Counted from the first letter of the stretch, positions 25,430-35,015 are shown. The stretch: 64,000 nt of DNA from DATARH01 sp050246595 (GCA_050246595.1 JBFWVT010000003.1:62001-126000); one strand, 5' to 3'. Made by a program: numbers and translations. The notes: a model not told the origin generated them from the letters alone.

Positions 25430-25664
25430 ATCTGTCGTCAGCCGGATCGTTCTTGCTCTCGGGAGACCGTCTCTCGATTAAGAATATCTTGGCGATGACC
25501 GCGAGCCAGATCGAAAACACCGACCCGGCGTGCTCCGATAGCTGGTCCGAGGTCCAATCCACAAAGGGCTTGTCGCCCTTGGTCGCGTAGCAGACGACGA
25601 GGAACACGAGCCAGAGCGCGATCAGCGCGATCGACAAGCCGTGCTCGCGCAGGCAGCGGCGCAT
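25428..25664 (-). CDS. Small membrane protein
   Basis: 78 residues with two hydrophobic segments (LSIALIALWLVFLVVCYA and VFSIWLAVIAKIFLIE). The N-terminus MRRCLREHGLSIALI resembles the start of DUF6766-type membrane proteins, which are much longer, so this could be a shortened relative. It begins 4 bp after the DUF3309-like gene and is in the leftward transcript. Function unknown. Confidence 0.55.
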   Translation of the reverse strand: MRRCLREHGLSIALIALWLVFLVVCYATKGDKPFVDWTSDQLSEHAGSVFSIWLAVIAKIFLIERRSPESKNDPADDR

Positions 25665-25668
25665 GGCG

Positions 25669-25821
25669 TCACAATCGCCCGGTCAGCCAGAGCAGAACCA
25701 CGATCAGGATCAGCACCGCGACGATGCCGGACGGATACGGCCCCAACCCGTAGGAATAGGGCCACACCGGCAGCACGGCGACCAGCAACAGGATCAGGAC
25801 GACGGCGAGGAGGAGTGTCAT
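25669..25821 (-). CDS. DUF3309 family small membrane protein
   Basis: 50 residues: two hydrophobic helices around LPVWPYSYGLGPYPSG, the LPxWPYSxxxGYxPSG signature of DUF3309. ATG 25821 overlaps the stop of the upstream coiled-coil gene (ATGA). Members are common in alphaproteobacterial chromosomes and have no known role. Finding one inside a phage late region suggests capture from a host. Confidence 0.75.
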   Translation of the reverse strand: MTLLLAVVLILLLVAVLPVWPYSYGLGPYPSGIVAVLILIVVLLWLTGRL

Positions 25822-26585
25822 TCGGATGTCTTTCGGCCATTGATTGCAGGGGAGCCGCCCGGCCCTTGGAAGATCGTCGTCGGGTAAAAACTCTTTTCCG
25901 GCCAGCGCGTACCGGGGAACACTCTCTCCCATAACATCGATGTAATCCGCTGATCCTCGGCCATGTCGAGATTGCGTAGATTGCTGACCCAATGGAATTG
26001 CTGCTCGATCTCGCCGAGCACGACATTAACCGTAGACATTTGACTGCGCCTTGTTGATGACTCATGCGCCAGTCGTTCTTCGGCGTTTCGTAGTTGTGTT
26101 GTCAAGGTTGCGATATTGGCTGAATGCGACGTAACTAATTGTGATAGTTCTCCGATTTTCTGCTCTCGCGTAATGCCGGCAGTGAGTTGCCGTTCAAGCT
26201 GAGACTTTGTGTGTTGTACCTCTGTGCTGATTTGGCTAATGTCTTTCATGACATGCCCGACCTTACCTTCAACAAACCCGGTAACAACATACCAAAGTAC
26301 CGGACCACACAACCCGGCAATAGTAAGAAAAGCGCCGATGCCGCCGATCAGGAGGCCATAATTCGGTTTCTGGCTCTGGTTGACGCTGTTGACCAGGTTG
26401 CGGATTTCGGTGCTGAGGACCGAAATGTCGCCTTGGAGTCGCGGGATTTCTGTCGCGAGCCGCGTAACCGTGTCGCGCGTCTCGGCAAGCCGGGCTTCCT
26501 GCTCCTCCTGAATCCGCTCGACGCGCCGAAACGCTTCAAACGCTTCGGTATCGAGCCGGACAGACCGAATGGATGAAGCTGCCAC
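25818..26585 (-). CDS. Membrane-anchored coiled-coil phage protein
   Basis: 255 residues from GTG 26585, with GGAGG 8 nt upstream. A first coiled coil (ERIQEEQEARLAETRDT, TEIPRLQGDI) is followed by one membrane helix near residues 76-104 (GLLIGGIGAFLTIAGL). A second long helical region (STEVQHTKSQLERQLTAG, TTQLRNAEERLAHES) and a C-terminus ending NGRKTSE complete it. A transmembrane coiled-coil protein next to lysis genes could be an inner spanin-like or exclusion protein; the family is not recognised. Confidence 0.55.
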   Translation of the reverse strand: MAASSIRSVRLDTEAFEAFRRVERIQEEQEARLAETRDTVTRLATEIPRLQGDISVLSTEIRNLVNSVNQSQKPNYGLLIGGIGAFLTIAGLCGPVLWYVVTGFVEGKVGHVMKDISQISTEVQHTKSQLERQLTAGITREQKIGELSQLVTSHSANIATLTTQLRNAEERLAHESSTRRSQMSTVNVVLGEIEQQFHWVSNLRNLDMAEDQRITSMLWERVFPGTRWPEKSFYPTTIFQGPGGSPAINGRKTSE

Positions 26586-26724
26586 GCGATTAGCCTCCGG
26601 TCATCTGCTTGCTGATCTCGGCATCAGCCATCACCGGGCATTCCTATGGCTGGCGCTGATAGGTTCGGCTGGCAGGATGGTGCGCGCGGCGGGAATTTTT
26701 GTTCCGGCCTCAGCTCTGCGCTGC

Positions 26725-26765
26725 TATGCTGCGAGACGGCAACCCGCGTCACCGGGTGCCGTCTC
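26725..26765 (+). promoter_or_regulatory. -10 element and 5' hairpin leader of the prophage PEP-CTERM gene
   Basis: TATGCT (26725-26730) precedes GAGACGGC (26733-26740), which pairs with GCCGTCTC (26758-26765). An inner stem ACCCG/CGGGT extends it past one bulged base. CTCTAAACC follows, as at the HNH gene. The -35 region is weak (TTCCGG at 17 nt). Confidence 0.5.
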
Positions 26766-26793
26766 TAAACCAACGAGCATTGAGGGATGCCCG

Positions 26794-27543
26794 ATGGCTA
26801 TTCGTCATTTTACCACTTTTGCGCTTAAAACAACACTCGCCGCGCTGGCCTTGCTCGCCGTCGCGCTGCCGTCGCCGTCGCGCGCTGATCTGATCTCGGA
26901 ACTCGTCTACAGCCTCACGATATGCGGCGGGTCCGGCGCACCGCAGCCGGGCAGCCCGTGCTATGTCGAGCAGGCGCAGGCGCCGATCCCGTCGCTTGAT
27001 GGGTTGGGCGAGGCTATTCAGGAGTTTTTCGATCCCATTTTTCCAGGAATCGATTTGAGCTACGGTATCACCGGGGCGAACAATATGGGTTACGTCTACG
27101 GGACTGTTGATGGCGATGGAGACGGTTGCAGCGGCTCGTGTACCACGCAATTTGTCTACCACCAATCCCAGCAGAAAATAGTGTTTTCAGGCAAAGATTT
27201 TCCATATGTATTAACCGGACTGAACGATAACGGAATATTTGTTGGGCATTACCCTCCGCTTCCGTTCGCTTTTTTGGCAGAGGGGCCGACCGCATTTGTC
27301 GAGCGCTTGCCGACACTCGATGCGGCTTCGATAGCGATGCTGGAATCTATTGTGCCTGACTATTCCTCTACGGACTATTTTTGGTTCGATGCAGGTTTTA
27401 CGGCGATCGATAATGCGAATCGCATTTCGGGATTCAGCGGCTTTGGTTCCTTTGTCCTTACTCCGATCCCCGAGCCAGCCAGCGGCACACTTGTCCTGAC
27501 GGGGCTAGGAACCCTGATATGGCTTCGACGCAACCGCCGCTAA
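26794..27543 (+). CDS. Prophage-encoded PEP-CTERM protein
   Basis: 249 residues from ATG 26794, with GAGGG upstream. The signal peptide is LAALALLAVALPSPSRA. The mature domain contains repeat-like segments GITGANNMGYVYGTVDG and LTGLNDNGIFVGHY, as in extracellular repeat proteins. The C-terminus IPEPASGTLVLTGLG then TLIWLRRNRR is a full PEP-CTERM signal. It lies inside the prophage, against the late genes, with lower GC than its neighbours. It should be exported and processed by the host exosortase. Confidence 0.85.
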   Translation: MAIRHFTTFALKTTLAALALLAVALPSPSRADLISELVYSLTICGGSGAPQPGSPCYVEQAQAPIPSLDGLGEAIQEFFDPIFPGIDLSYGITGANNMGYVYGTVDGDGDGCSGSCTTQFVYHQSQQKIVFSGKDFPYVLTGLNDNGIFVGHYPPLPFAFLAEGPTAFVERLPTLDAASIAMLESIVPDYSSTDYFWFDAGFTAIDNANRISGFSGFGSFVLTPIPEPASGTLVLTGLGTLIWLRRNRR

Positions 27544-27567
27544 AGCGCGAGGTCAGACGCCGCCGAG

Positions 27568-30204
27568 TCAGGGTAGAGCATAATCGAACGTTGCCTCGAA
27601 TGTCATATCGACCGGTGTTGTAAATTCATCGTACCGATCGAGCAAGAGCTGCGACACCAGAGGATGATTATTTCGCATCGCAAGGACAACGGCACCCCTA
27701 GCCATGTGCGTATAGTCGTCCGCGTTTACAGGTTGCCCTTGTAGCGCTGGGTCATTCGCCAATTGATGATCCCATGCCATCCAGACGCTTGTGTAATCCG
27801 AACCGAATGTCACGAGATCGGTCAATTCAGGGTCGCGATATAATCGAAACGATCCGGCCCCACCGTTCGCGGCGTTATCTACGTCTCCGAGATAGTAGAA
27901 CGTCCCGAGCGTCAATTCGGTCGGAACCGTTTTAGCGATCCCGATTCGGTTCTTGGTGCTAACAACTGCCCGGTCGCCGTTGGCAAACGGAATTCTCCCC
28001 TGCGCACGCATGTTGATTACGCTCAACGTTAGAACATTGGTCGCGGAGCTGATATGTATCCCGGTGCCGCTGCTTTCGTCTGACAAACCAAAATATCGAT
28101 CGAAATAATCATTCGTCGTTGCGTCCCAGTTCGCGCCGGTATTGGGCCGATTTACGCTGTAAGCGTGCTTCACAGCCCCGACGCGATCTTGCGCTGCGAA
28201 CGAGATGGGAGTCTTGGCGACCCGCTCCGCTGTTGCTTTCCATCTTTCATCGCCGGTCCTTTCGTATAAGAGATAGAACCCCTGGGCGATTAGAGACTCG
28301 TAAAACGAGACCGGCCCCTCGACACCGAATGCACCGAACGGAGACCAATAGCCATTATCGCTTGCGGGCACATATTGCGGATGTTCGGCAACAAACCGCG
28401 CATTGTGTGTTATATAATGGATTAGAAAATTGTAGTGTTTATCGTTGTCTGGAACCGAAAGAAGGGTAGACATGAGCATGGCTGCGAATCCAACGGAGCG
28501 GTGATTTGCTCCCGAGCGAAGACCGCCGATTCCATGCCAATTCAATGACGGCGTTCCAGGATAGATGACAACGCCATCTTGTACCCAATTCATTGTGGGA
28601 TTGTGGCCGAGCGAAGTTTGCTGCTGAAGCACGTTTATACCGATGTCGAGCACCGCTTCCAACATATACCGCTCGCCCTCATAGAGGTAGCAGAACTGGC
28701 TATAGTTAACAGCGTGCGAGGCGTTGGCGGACGGTATCATTCGCATCGAGCCGACCGTCCACTGAGGGAAATCCCCCGAGGACGGCAGCGGAGAAAATCC
28801 GCCCTCGTTCAGCCGGGAGGCAGTTAGCCGTGCCGGCGGTAAACCGTCCGCGGTAAAGTCAGAGTAAGAGGCCGGTGTTGCGGCTCCCCTTTCGTCCCTC
28901 ATGATCGGGACCATAAGGGTATTTTCCGGGCTACGCCGATGATAAGGAAAACCGAGACCAGCGAACGCATTAACGCGCATTAGCCGAACGTTAAGCGGGG
29001 TTGGAACGGTAAAAGCTATGGAATCAGTGCCGGTTATCATGCCACGACCCATGTACCCGCCAGGGCCATCAATGTCTGTTCGGTGGGCTTGGCTTGAGCA
29101 TGGCTGATACATATACGATTGATATATAGTCCCGCCCGATGGAGTGTCGAACGGCGCAGTCCAGATTGCATCTGGCTGGTAACTCTTAGTCAGGTTGATC
29201 GGCGGCACCATCTTACTATTTACCCAATAAACCCGATCGGGCTTATAGAGCAAAGTCGGCTGGCTGCCGCCGCGCCAGTGCCGGGTGGCGTGGTTGTTGT
29301 CGTCTTGCAAGCGCACGGTCATCCATTGACCTTGATACACATGCTCGACGTAGCCGATCCGCGTTCCGCCAGATGTGAAGGCTCCGGTGTAGGTCTCGAT
29401 CGTGGTCGCGCCATCCTTTAGCGTCGCGACATATTCTAGTTTCTCTTTTCCGCTGATTTCCCAATGATCTTGCGACATGACGCAGCCGATCTCGCGCCGG
29501 ACGATGCTGCCGCCCGCGTCCTTCCAGCACGACAGATACCAGATGGTTTTCAGGTGCGCGTGCTCGACACCTCCGTTGGACGCATAACCAAAAACCTTCC
29601 AGCTATCGCAGACCGGGCCGCTTTCGTACTTTTCCACGCGGGCACTGACTGCGGCGAGCGTGTTGAGGCTGGAGACGTGATCGGCGAATGCGCCGGTCGT
29701 CAGACCGATCATTGACGTGAACTCGACCCGGTAATCCGTCCCGGCGAGCGCCGTCGCGAGATTGAGCGCGGATGTGTCATCAAACGCGCCGCTCTCGACG
29801 ATAACCGAGAAGGTGCGGCTCTCGGAGGCCGAAAAGTCGGTATCCCGGATGCAGGCCGAGCAGGTGCGCAGACTGCCGCCCGTCCATTGCCAGGACGAAC
29901 GGTTGTCGAACTGCGCTGCAATGTCGGCCCCGCCGCGCTGTAGCTTGACCCGGCTGCCGACCGGCACGTCGCCATCCGCAAAGACCAGCCCAAAGCGCTT
30001 GAAGCCGGGCGAGGCCGCGCCCTCGGTCTCAACAAGCTGGAACGTCGTCACCTCGCCGCTCGGCGCCGCTGCTGCCGGCGTGCCGCCGCGCAGCGCAGGG
30101 AACTGCACGCGCGCCTCGGCCGGGATCGGCGGGAGCTGGCTGGCGATCACCGCGGCCGACGCAGCACCAAGAAAGCGGCGGCGGGAGAGGTCAGTTACAG
30201 GCAA
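27568..30204 (-). CDS. Tat-exported phage protein with RGGTP motif and toroid-like region
   Basis: 878 residues from TTG 30204 (GGAG upstream); ATG 30243 in frame is an alternative that overlaps the previous gene more. The twin-arginine signal is LSRRRFLGAASAAVIASQL. Just after it is VQFPALRGGTPAAA, shared with the next two genes. The middle is beta-rich. The C-terminal half has an alpha/alpha-toroid look (SLNWHGIGGLRSGANHRSV, YLLYERTGDERWKATAERV) seen in polysaccharide lyases and glycoside hydrolases. An exported depolymerase is a reasonable guess, not proven. Confidence 0.65.
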   Translation of the reverse strand: MPVTDLSRRRFLGAASAAVIASQLPPIPAEARVQFPALRGGTPAAAAPSGEVTTFQLVETEGAASPGFKRFGLVFADGDVPVGSRVKLQRGGADIAAQFDNRSSWQWTGGSLRTCSACIRDTDFSASESRTFSVIVESGAFDDTSALNLATALAGTDYRVEFTSMIGLTTGAFADHVSSLNTLAAVSARVEKYESGPVCDSWKVFGYASNGGVEHAHLKTIWYLSCWKDAGGSIVRREIGCVMSQDHWEISGKEKLEYVATLKDGATTIETYTGAFTSGGTRIGYVEHVYQGQWMTVRLQDDNNHATRHWRGGSQPTLLYKPDRVYWVNSKMVPPINLTKSYQPDAIWTAPFDTPSGGTIYQSYMYQPCSSQAHRTDIDGPGGYMGRGMITGTDSIAFTVPTPLNVRLMRVNAFAGLGFPYHRRSPENTLMVPIMRDERGAATPASYSDFTADGLPPARLTASRLNEGGFSPLPSSGDFPQWTVGSMRMIPSANASHAVNYSQFCYLYEGERYMLEAVLDIGINVLQQQTSLGHNPTMNWVQDGVVIYPGTPSLNWHGIGGLRSGANHRSVGFAAMLMSTLLSVPDNDKHYNFLIHYITHNARFVAEHPQYVPASDNGYWSPFGAFGVEGPVSFYESLIAQGFYLLYERTGDERWKATAERVAKTPISFAAQDRVGAVKHAYSVNRPNTGANWDATTNDYFDRYFGLSDESSGTGIHISSATNVLTLSVINMRAQGRIPFANGDRAVVSTKNRIGIAKTVPTELTLGTFYYLGDVDNAANGGAGSFRLYRDPELTDLVTFGSDYTSVWMAWDHQLANDPALQGQPVNADDYTHMARGAVVLAMRNNHPLVSQLLLDRYDEFTTPVDMTFEATFDYALP

Positions 30205-32398
30205 GGGTCGTGGCTCCGCTGGCGTTGATCGGCACGTCGTCAAAGGTCGGTATCCCGGAAACCATCGTCGGTGTCACAGGAATCGCGCTGCCGCCGTGCG
30301 GGGTGATCGTGCAGGTTTTGCCGTTCCAGGGATGTTGGACGCGGCGCAGCGCGACATCGACCGTCATCGAGGCGTAGGGTCCGCCGTTCGGAGCGGTCGG
30401 CTGCGTCATGTACTGGCGCACCGTCGCGCCGGCTGCATGCGTGAGCGGATTCGTGGTCCACATGCCACGGGCCGCAAAGTTGACGGTGTTGCCGGAAACG
30501 CTTGTTACGTTGAATATTTCCTGACTGCCCGGCGGGCCTACGACAAAATAAGGGTTCGCCGACGCGCTGGCGAAAACCGACCCGTCCGTCACCGTCATCG
30601 GCCCGCTGGCCCCCGACGCCAGTTCGGAGGCTAGCGTTGTTTCTCGCGGCGTCGGCGACTTGCCGAGCCAGTCGTTGTCGATCGTGATCTCGAACGATCC
30701 TGCGGTATCGCTGACGACGTTCCACGTGAACCCGCAATTCACGCATCCGATAGGATCACCGTCCATGATCCCGTCAGCGCCAAGCGTTCCTGTGCCCGGA
30801 TCATCGTCAATCGACGAATTATTGAATGCCGGATAGGCCAAATCCAACTGGAGCTTTGACCAAGGAACACAGGCCGAGTCAGCCGCAGTCTCGTCGCAGC
30901 TGAAAACCCCCATCATCGCTTCGCGATCGTGAAATCCGACCGTCCAAACAAACCCGAAACCACGGGTATCGGCCGTGCGAAACGCATTGAGCGCTTCTAT
31001 CTGCCATTGCATCGTCTCGCCAATCGTCCCGATCGAACCGTCATAGACAGTTGCGCCCCAATGGACGACGGGCAGATCGTCTGCCAGATTGGAGGTAATC
31101 AGGTTGATCGTGTCGGCATAGTTGCCGTCACCACCCCAAGGCGTCCCGTCAGGCAGGAGAACCGACGCCGCGGCGCTGCCCAATGTGGACGGCGCGGCAG
31201 CAACCGTTGCGATAAAGGGGTATCCTGTCTGCCACAGATGGCCGGGCCAATTGCTGGACCCGCGATCGTACAATTGCCAAACGGGAAACAGCAGCCGCAC
31301 CGACGACATGCGCGGGTCCATCCGCATTCCGGTCTCGGTGCCGCCCATCGCGCCCATCGAGTTGCCTTTCCAGTGCAACTGGTTGGGGTCGAGATCATGC
31401 TCGGCGATCAGAAACGAGAACCCGCGCTCCAGCATCTTGCGGGTGCCGAGGTTTCGCCGGTTCGGCGTGATGAACGGGTTTGGCGACACCCCGAACCCGG
31501 CACCGGACCAGAACGTTTCAAGGATGCACGGAAAAGAAGCTTGGTTGCCGGTGGTGGCCCACAGCGAATCGCGAAACCCAACCCGCACGGTTTGATCCGT
31601 GCTCAATTGGTTGATCGCAATCGTCGTGTGCATGCCGTCATAGGCGTAATACTGGTCCTCGGCCGGGACGAATAACGTATAATAATGCCCTTGTACCCCG
31701 CCCGTCGCCTGTCCGCCGCATCCGCTCGCGTTTGATTGATGCGCGGTGAAGATGACCGGATTTCCGGCTGGGCTGCTGAGCGGATTGCCGTTGTTCGCGC
31801 GGCTACCCGATGCGGCCCACAGGATCGGCCGCGGCGTCTGCACGCTTTCGGCGATCGGACCGACCGAGCCGATATAGGTCTCGGTCGGCGAGCCGGAGCA
31901 GGTGCCGCTTGGGCAATCCAGCGCGATCACGCCGTAATAGGCGCTTTCCGAAGCCAGCGCCGTGTAAACCTGCAACCCGGTAAACGGATCAAGCTCGGCG
32001 CCGCCATCGGTCAGTTTGAGCATCGCATTGGCGCCGTTCTGCCGGTTCGCCTGCGTAAAATTCTGCGATGCGGCATCCGGGTCGCCGCCCGACAAGAGGC
32101 CGCTGTTGTTGAACACGCGGTCGGCGATCACCGTCGCCGCGCCGTAATTGCCGGCATCGATCGGCGCGTTCGACCGGACGACCTTGTAGCGCCAGTCATT
32201 GCCGGCGGCCCCGGTGTCGATGTCTGGCCAGGCAACAAAGGTCTGCCCGTTCTGGAATTTGGCATAGGTGCCGCCGGTGCCGAAGGCCTCGGACGAGCCG
32301 GTCGCCGCGGCCGGCGTGCCGCCGCGCAGAAAGGGCGGGCGCGCCTCGGCCGAGGGCACCGCCAGCAGCGCGGCCAGGATCAGAGCATGCCGGATCAT
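30191..32398 (-). CDS. Sec-exported phage protein with RGGTP motif, alpha/beta-hydrolase-like
   Basis: 735 residues. Signal peptide ALILAALLAVPSAEA is followed at once by RPPFLRGGTPAAA. A nucleophile-elbow-like sequence HWKGNSMGAMGGTE (GxSxG) lies near residue 345 and a histidine segment WTVGFHDRE near 490. This fits an alpha/beta hydrolase such as an esterase, with a beta-rich C-terminal region. The catalytic assignment is tentative. ATG 32398 overlaps the upstream stop (ATGA); the stop lies within the start region of the toroid-like gene. Confidence 0.6.
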   Translation of the reverse strand: MIRHALILAALLAVPSAEARPPFLRGGTPAAATGSSEAFGTGGTYAKFQNGQTFVAWPDIDTGAAGNDWRYKVVRSNAPIDAGNYGAATVIADRVFNNSGLLSGGDPDAASQNFTQANRQNGANAMLKLTDGGAELDPFTGLQVYTALASESAYYGVIALDCPSGTCSGSPTETYIGSVGPIAESVQTPRPILWAASGSRANNGNPLSSPAGNPVIFTAHQSNASGCGGQATGGVQGHYYTLFVPAEDQYYAYDGMHTTIAINQLSTDQTVRVGFRDSLWATTGNQASFPCILETFWSGAGFGVSPNPFITPNRRNLGTRKMLERGFSFLIAEHDLDPNQLHWKGNSMGAMGGTETGMRMDPRMSSVRLLFPVWQLYDRGSSNWPGHLWQTGYPFIATVAAAPSTLGSAAASVLLPDGTPWGGDGNYADTINLITSNLADDLPVVHWGATVYDGSIGTIGETMQWQIEALNAFRTADTRGFGFVWTVGFHDREAMMGVFSCDETAADSACVPWSKLQLDLAYPAFNNSSIDDDPGTGTLGADGIMDGDPIGCVNCGFTWNVVSDTAGSFEITIDNDWLGKSPTPRETTLASELASGASGPMTVTDGSVFASASANPYFVVGPPGSQEIFNVTSVSGNTVNFAARGMWTTNPLTHAAGATVRQYMTQPTAPNGGPYASMTVDVALRRVQHPWNGKTCTITPHGGSAIPVTPTMVSGIPTFDDVPINASGATTLACN

Positions 32399-33786
32399 AA
32401 TGCCGCCGACGTGAATTGGTGCGAGATGCCGTCCGAGTTCGCATCAAGCCGGACGGTCGGCGTGCCGCCGCTCGACACCGAGACGGCATAGAAGCGAACC
32501 GTGATCGTGGCGCCGCCACTATCGACGATCTCGACGTTGCCGAACACGTTCCCAAGGTGCGTTCCGAGGTCGTATGGCCCGCCTTTTACGCTGGACGAGC
32601 GGTCGATCCCGGCGCATTGGAGAACCGGGATCGCCATGCCGCCGCCGCTCGCATAATCGCTGTTGGTGCCGGTGTCGATGCCGAGGCCGTGCATGTCGCC
32701 GGCGACGATGCACAAGCGGCCCTCAAGCCCCTGCGCCGCCATATAGTCGGCCAGCTCGGCCCGCTCCGTGCTGTAGCTCCCCCAATGGTCCCCGACCCCA
32801 GGCGTTATGATCCAAGGCACATCTGAAATCCAAATATAATAGATGCCTTGGTTCGCCGGGTTCGATTGGTCGAGCTGGTCGAAGAACCACTGTTTTTGTG
32901 TTGCGCCGAGCTTCGTCTTGGACGAATTGTCGGTCGCATTCGGATTGCTCATAGCGGATCGCTGATCTGTAATGATCAGCCGGACACGCCCGATATTGAG
33001 CACATAGTAAAATGGATCGGTCGTACCACTCAAAACGAGTGGAACCGGAACCCGTGCCCGAAATGCGCGAACGGCAGAATCCCGGCCGGTTGTTCCGCCG
33101 TAGCTCCCGTCGCCGCAGAAATCGTGATCGCTGGGCGTGTGAGCGGTCGGCACATTAGCGTAAAGCGCCGCCTGTAATGCCGAAGCGAAGACCGAATCGT
33201 ATAAACCCTGTCGGATTTCATCGTTGGTTGTCTGCGAATCTGAATAATGAAGATCGCCCAACTGCACTAAAAAATCCGGATCGCCAAATGTGCGAACCGT
33301 GCCGAAACCCGCATGCGTCGAGCCGGTCGAGGCGCACCCCACAGCCGCGAACCGGAATGAGTGCGGTGTGCCCGCAGCCGGCAGCGTGCGGAACGCGCCC
33401 CGGATCATCCCGGATGGCACACCGTCAAGCGCCACGGCGTAGTAATGCTGCGTGTCCGCCGGCAGCCCGGTCAGCGTGTGCCGCGCGATGCGATCGGTGG
33501 ATTCGACCGTGCCGTGCGTGACGACGTTCGCAGTCAGCGCTTCGTCGGTCGCGGTGACAATCGAGACAAAGCCCTCCTCGCCCGGATCGCCGAGGAGGCG
33601 GGTCGAGAGCATGACCCCGGACGGGGTCGGCGCCCCGGTCCACACCGACAGCAGCGCGGCTTCCGAGAGGGCCGGAACCGGCGTGCCGCCCCGCAGCGCG
33701 GGGAACTGCATCCGGGCGAGCGCCGGCTTTGCGGCAAGCAGCGTGCCCGCGCCGATGCCGGCCAGCACTCTGCGGCGGGTTATCAT
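32395..33786 (-). CDS. PhoD-like metallophosphatase with Tat signal and RGGTP motif
   Basis: 463 residues. Tat signal TRRRVLAGIGAGTLLAAKPA is followed by MQFPALRGGTPVPA. A fibronectin-like segment leads to the metallophosphatase core: LVQLGDLHYSD, TPSDHDFCGDGS and CIVAGDMHGLGID, the metal-binding D, H and GDMH groups of PhoD/alkaline phosphatase D. It should hydrolyse phosphomono- or diesters outside the cytoplasm. Starts and stops overlap by 4 bp with both neighbours, so the three RGGTP genes form a coupled set. Confidence 0.8.
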   Translation of the reverse strand: MITRRRVLAGIGAGTLLAAKPALARMQFPALRGGTPVPALSEAALLSVWTGAPTPSGVMLSTRLLGDPGEEGFVSIVTATDEALTANVVTHGTVESTDRIARHTLTGLPADTQHYYAVALDGVPSGMIRGAFRTLPAAGTPHSFRFAAVGCASTGSTHAGFGTVRTFGDPDFLVQLGDLHYSDSQTTNDEIRQGLYDSVFASALQAALYANVPTAHTPSDHDFCGDGSYGGTTGRDSAVRAFRARVPVPLVLSGTTDPFYYVLNIGRVRLIITDQRSAMSNPNATDNSSKTKLGATQKQWFFDQLDQSNPANQGIYYIWISDVPWIITPGVGDHWGSYSTERAELADYMAAQGLEGRLCIVAGDMHGLGIDTGTNSDYASGGGMAIPVLQCAGIDRSSSVKGGPYDLGTHLGNVFGNVEIVDSGGATITVRFYAVSVSSGGTPTVRLDANSDGISHQFTSAAL

Positions 33787-35000
33787 CGGTGCGCCAGGTA
33801 GCTGATCGCGGGCCGAGCGACCGCCGGCGCGGTCGGGCTCGACGGCACGGCGCTGGTGCTGAGCAGGTCGTCATCCGCGACTGTCACCGATCCGGTTACG
33901 GTCGCGGCGGTGTCGGTTCCCGAGATCGTGCAGGTAAGGCCGGTATCGACTCCGTTCTTGCGCAGCGTGAATGTTCGACTGGCCCCCGTTCCCGGCGCGG
34001 TGTCGAGCTTCACCGACATGGTTGTTATCACCATGTTCTCGGCGATGCTTTGCTCGTCCGCCTCGGTCGCGCTCCCGGCGGCAGTGCCTCCCGATAAGGG
34101 GTAGTAGAATGTGAGTGTGGTGCTGGCGCTGTTTGGCCTTGCACACATCAGCGGGAAGCTGCCGGTTGTCGTCGGCCGGTAGCGCAAGCCAAATCCGACC
34201 GTTGCTGCGGTCGGCGGACCTGTCGGCGTCGCCTGAAATTGAATATCGTCTCCGGGCGTGCTGCCGGATGGTGCTGCGACGGTGAATGAGTTTGACGTAT
34301 CGTTGGCGGAAGTGGCGTCTTCAAGCACCGTGCATGTCAGCGCCTGATCGACCGTATTCTTTCCTACCAGGAAATCATATTTGTGCCCGGATGCGGGTGC
34401 TCCCGGCGCGGTTGAGACGACATAGAGCATGTCGATCGTACCGCCGTCCGGAAAGACGTTCTGCCTCCGGCTTCCATCGGACGTGACAATAGAATTGTGA
34501 AACGGCTGCACCGCATTTTCAGCGATGTTTGAAAACGGTGTGCCGTACGCTGCAATAAGTGTGACTCCGGCGGTGCTGGGCATGAAAACCAGCGACACGG
34601 AGGCACGCGAGGCGGTCGGTGCCGGTGAGGCGGACGGCACAATACGCAGGCTGGCGTAATCGCCGGCCGCGAATGAGACCGCCCCCGAAGCGCTCCCCCC
34701 GCCGGATGAACTGGAATCAACCGTACAAGCCAACGCGGTTGCAACGCCGTTTTTCATCAGCGTTACGGTCCATGTCGCCGCTCCGGTCGGAGCCGTCGGG
34801 AAATTTACCCGGAGAAGATCAAGCGTTCCGGGCGCCGAGAATACAAAGAACGCCCCATCACTCCCTGCCGGAGTGGCGCTGTAACCAACCGGTAAAAACC
34901 GAGTCGCACTGGTCGAGAGCGAGGCGGTGCTGTTTGTGCTTAGCGCCTGTCCCCCTTCGAGGACAGGCGCGCCGCCGAATATGTGCGGGTTGATAATCAT
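33783..35000 (-). CDS. Phage protein of repeated KNG beta modules (fibre/decoration candidate)
   Basis: 405 residues without a signal peptide. At least three related beta modules are visible, each with a xxLxKNGV or VGKNTV turn followed by LACTV/LTCTV/LTCTI (residues about 75-130, 205-275, 345-400). Similar KNG modules end the tail-hub and connector proteins of this prophage. It probably decorates the tail or forms part of a fibre. Its stop overlaps the start of the PhoD-like gene by 4 bp. Confidence 0.6.
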   Translation of the reverse strand: MIINPHIFGGAPVLEGGQALSTNSTASLSTSATRFLPVGYSATPAGSDGAFFVFSAPGTLDLLRVNFPTAPTGAATWTVTLMKNGVATALACTVDSSSSGGGSASGAVSFAAGDYASLRIVPSASPAPTASRASVSLVFMPSTAGVTLIAAYGTPFSNIAENAVQPFHNSIVTSDGSRRQNVFPDGGTIDMLYVVSTAPGAPASGHKYDFLVGKNTVDQALTCTVLEDATSANDTSNSFTVAAPSGSTPGDDIQFQATPTGPPTAATVGFGLRYRPTTTGSFPLMCARPNSASTTLTFYYPLSGGTAAGSATEADEQSIAENMVITTMSVKLDTAPGTGASRTFTLRKNGVDTGLTCTISGTDTAATVTGSVTVADDDLLSTSAVPSSPTAPAVARPAISYLAHR

Positions 35001-35015
35001 TGTTATCCCCCGCGC

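Noticed and set aside
26590..26640. Tiny leftward peptide before the coiled-coil gene
   Set aside because: Thirteen codons, no supporting content; cannot be separated from chance.
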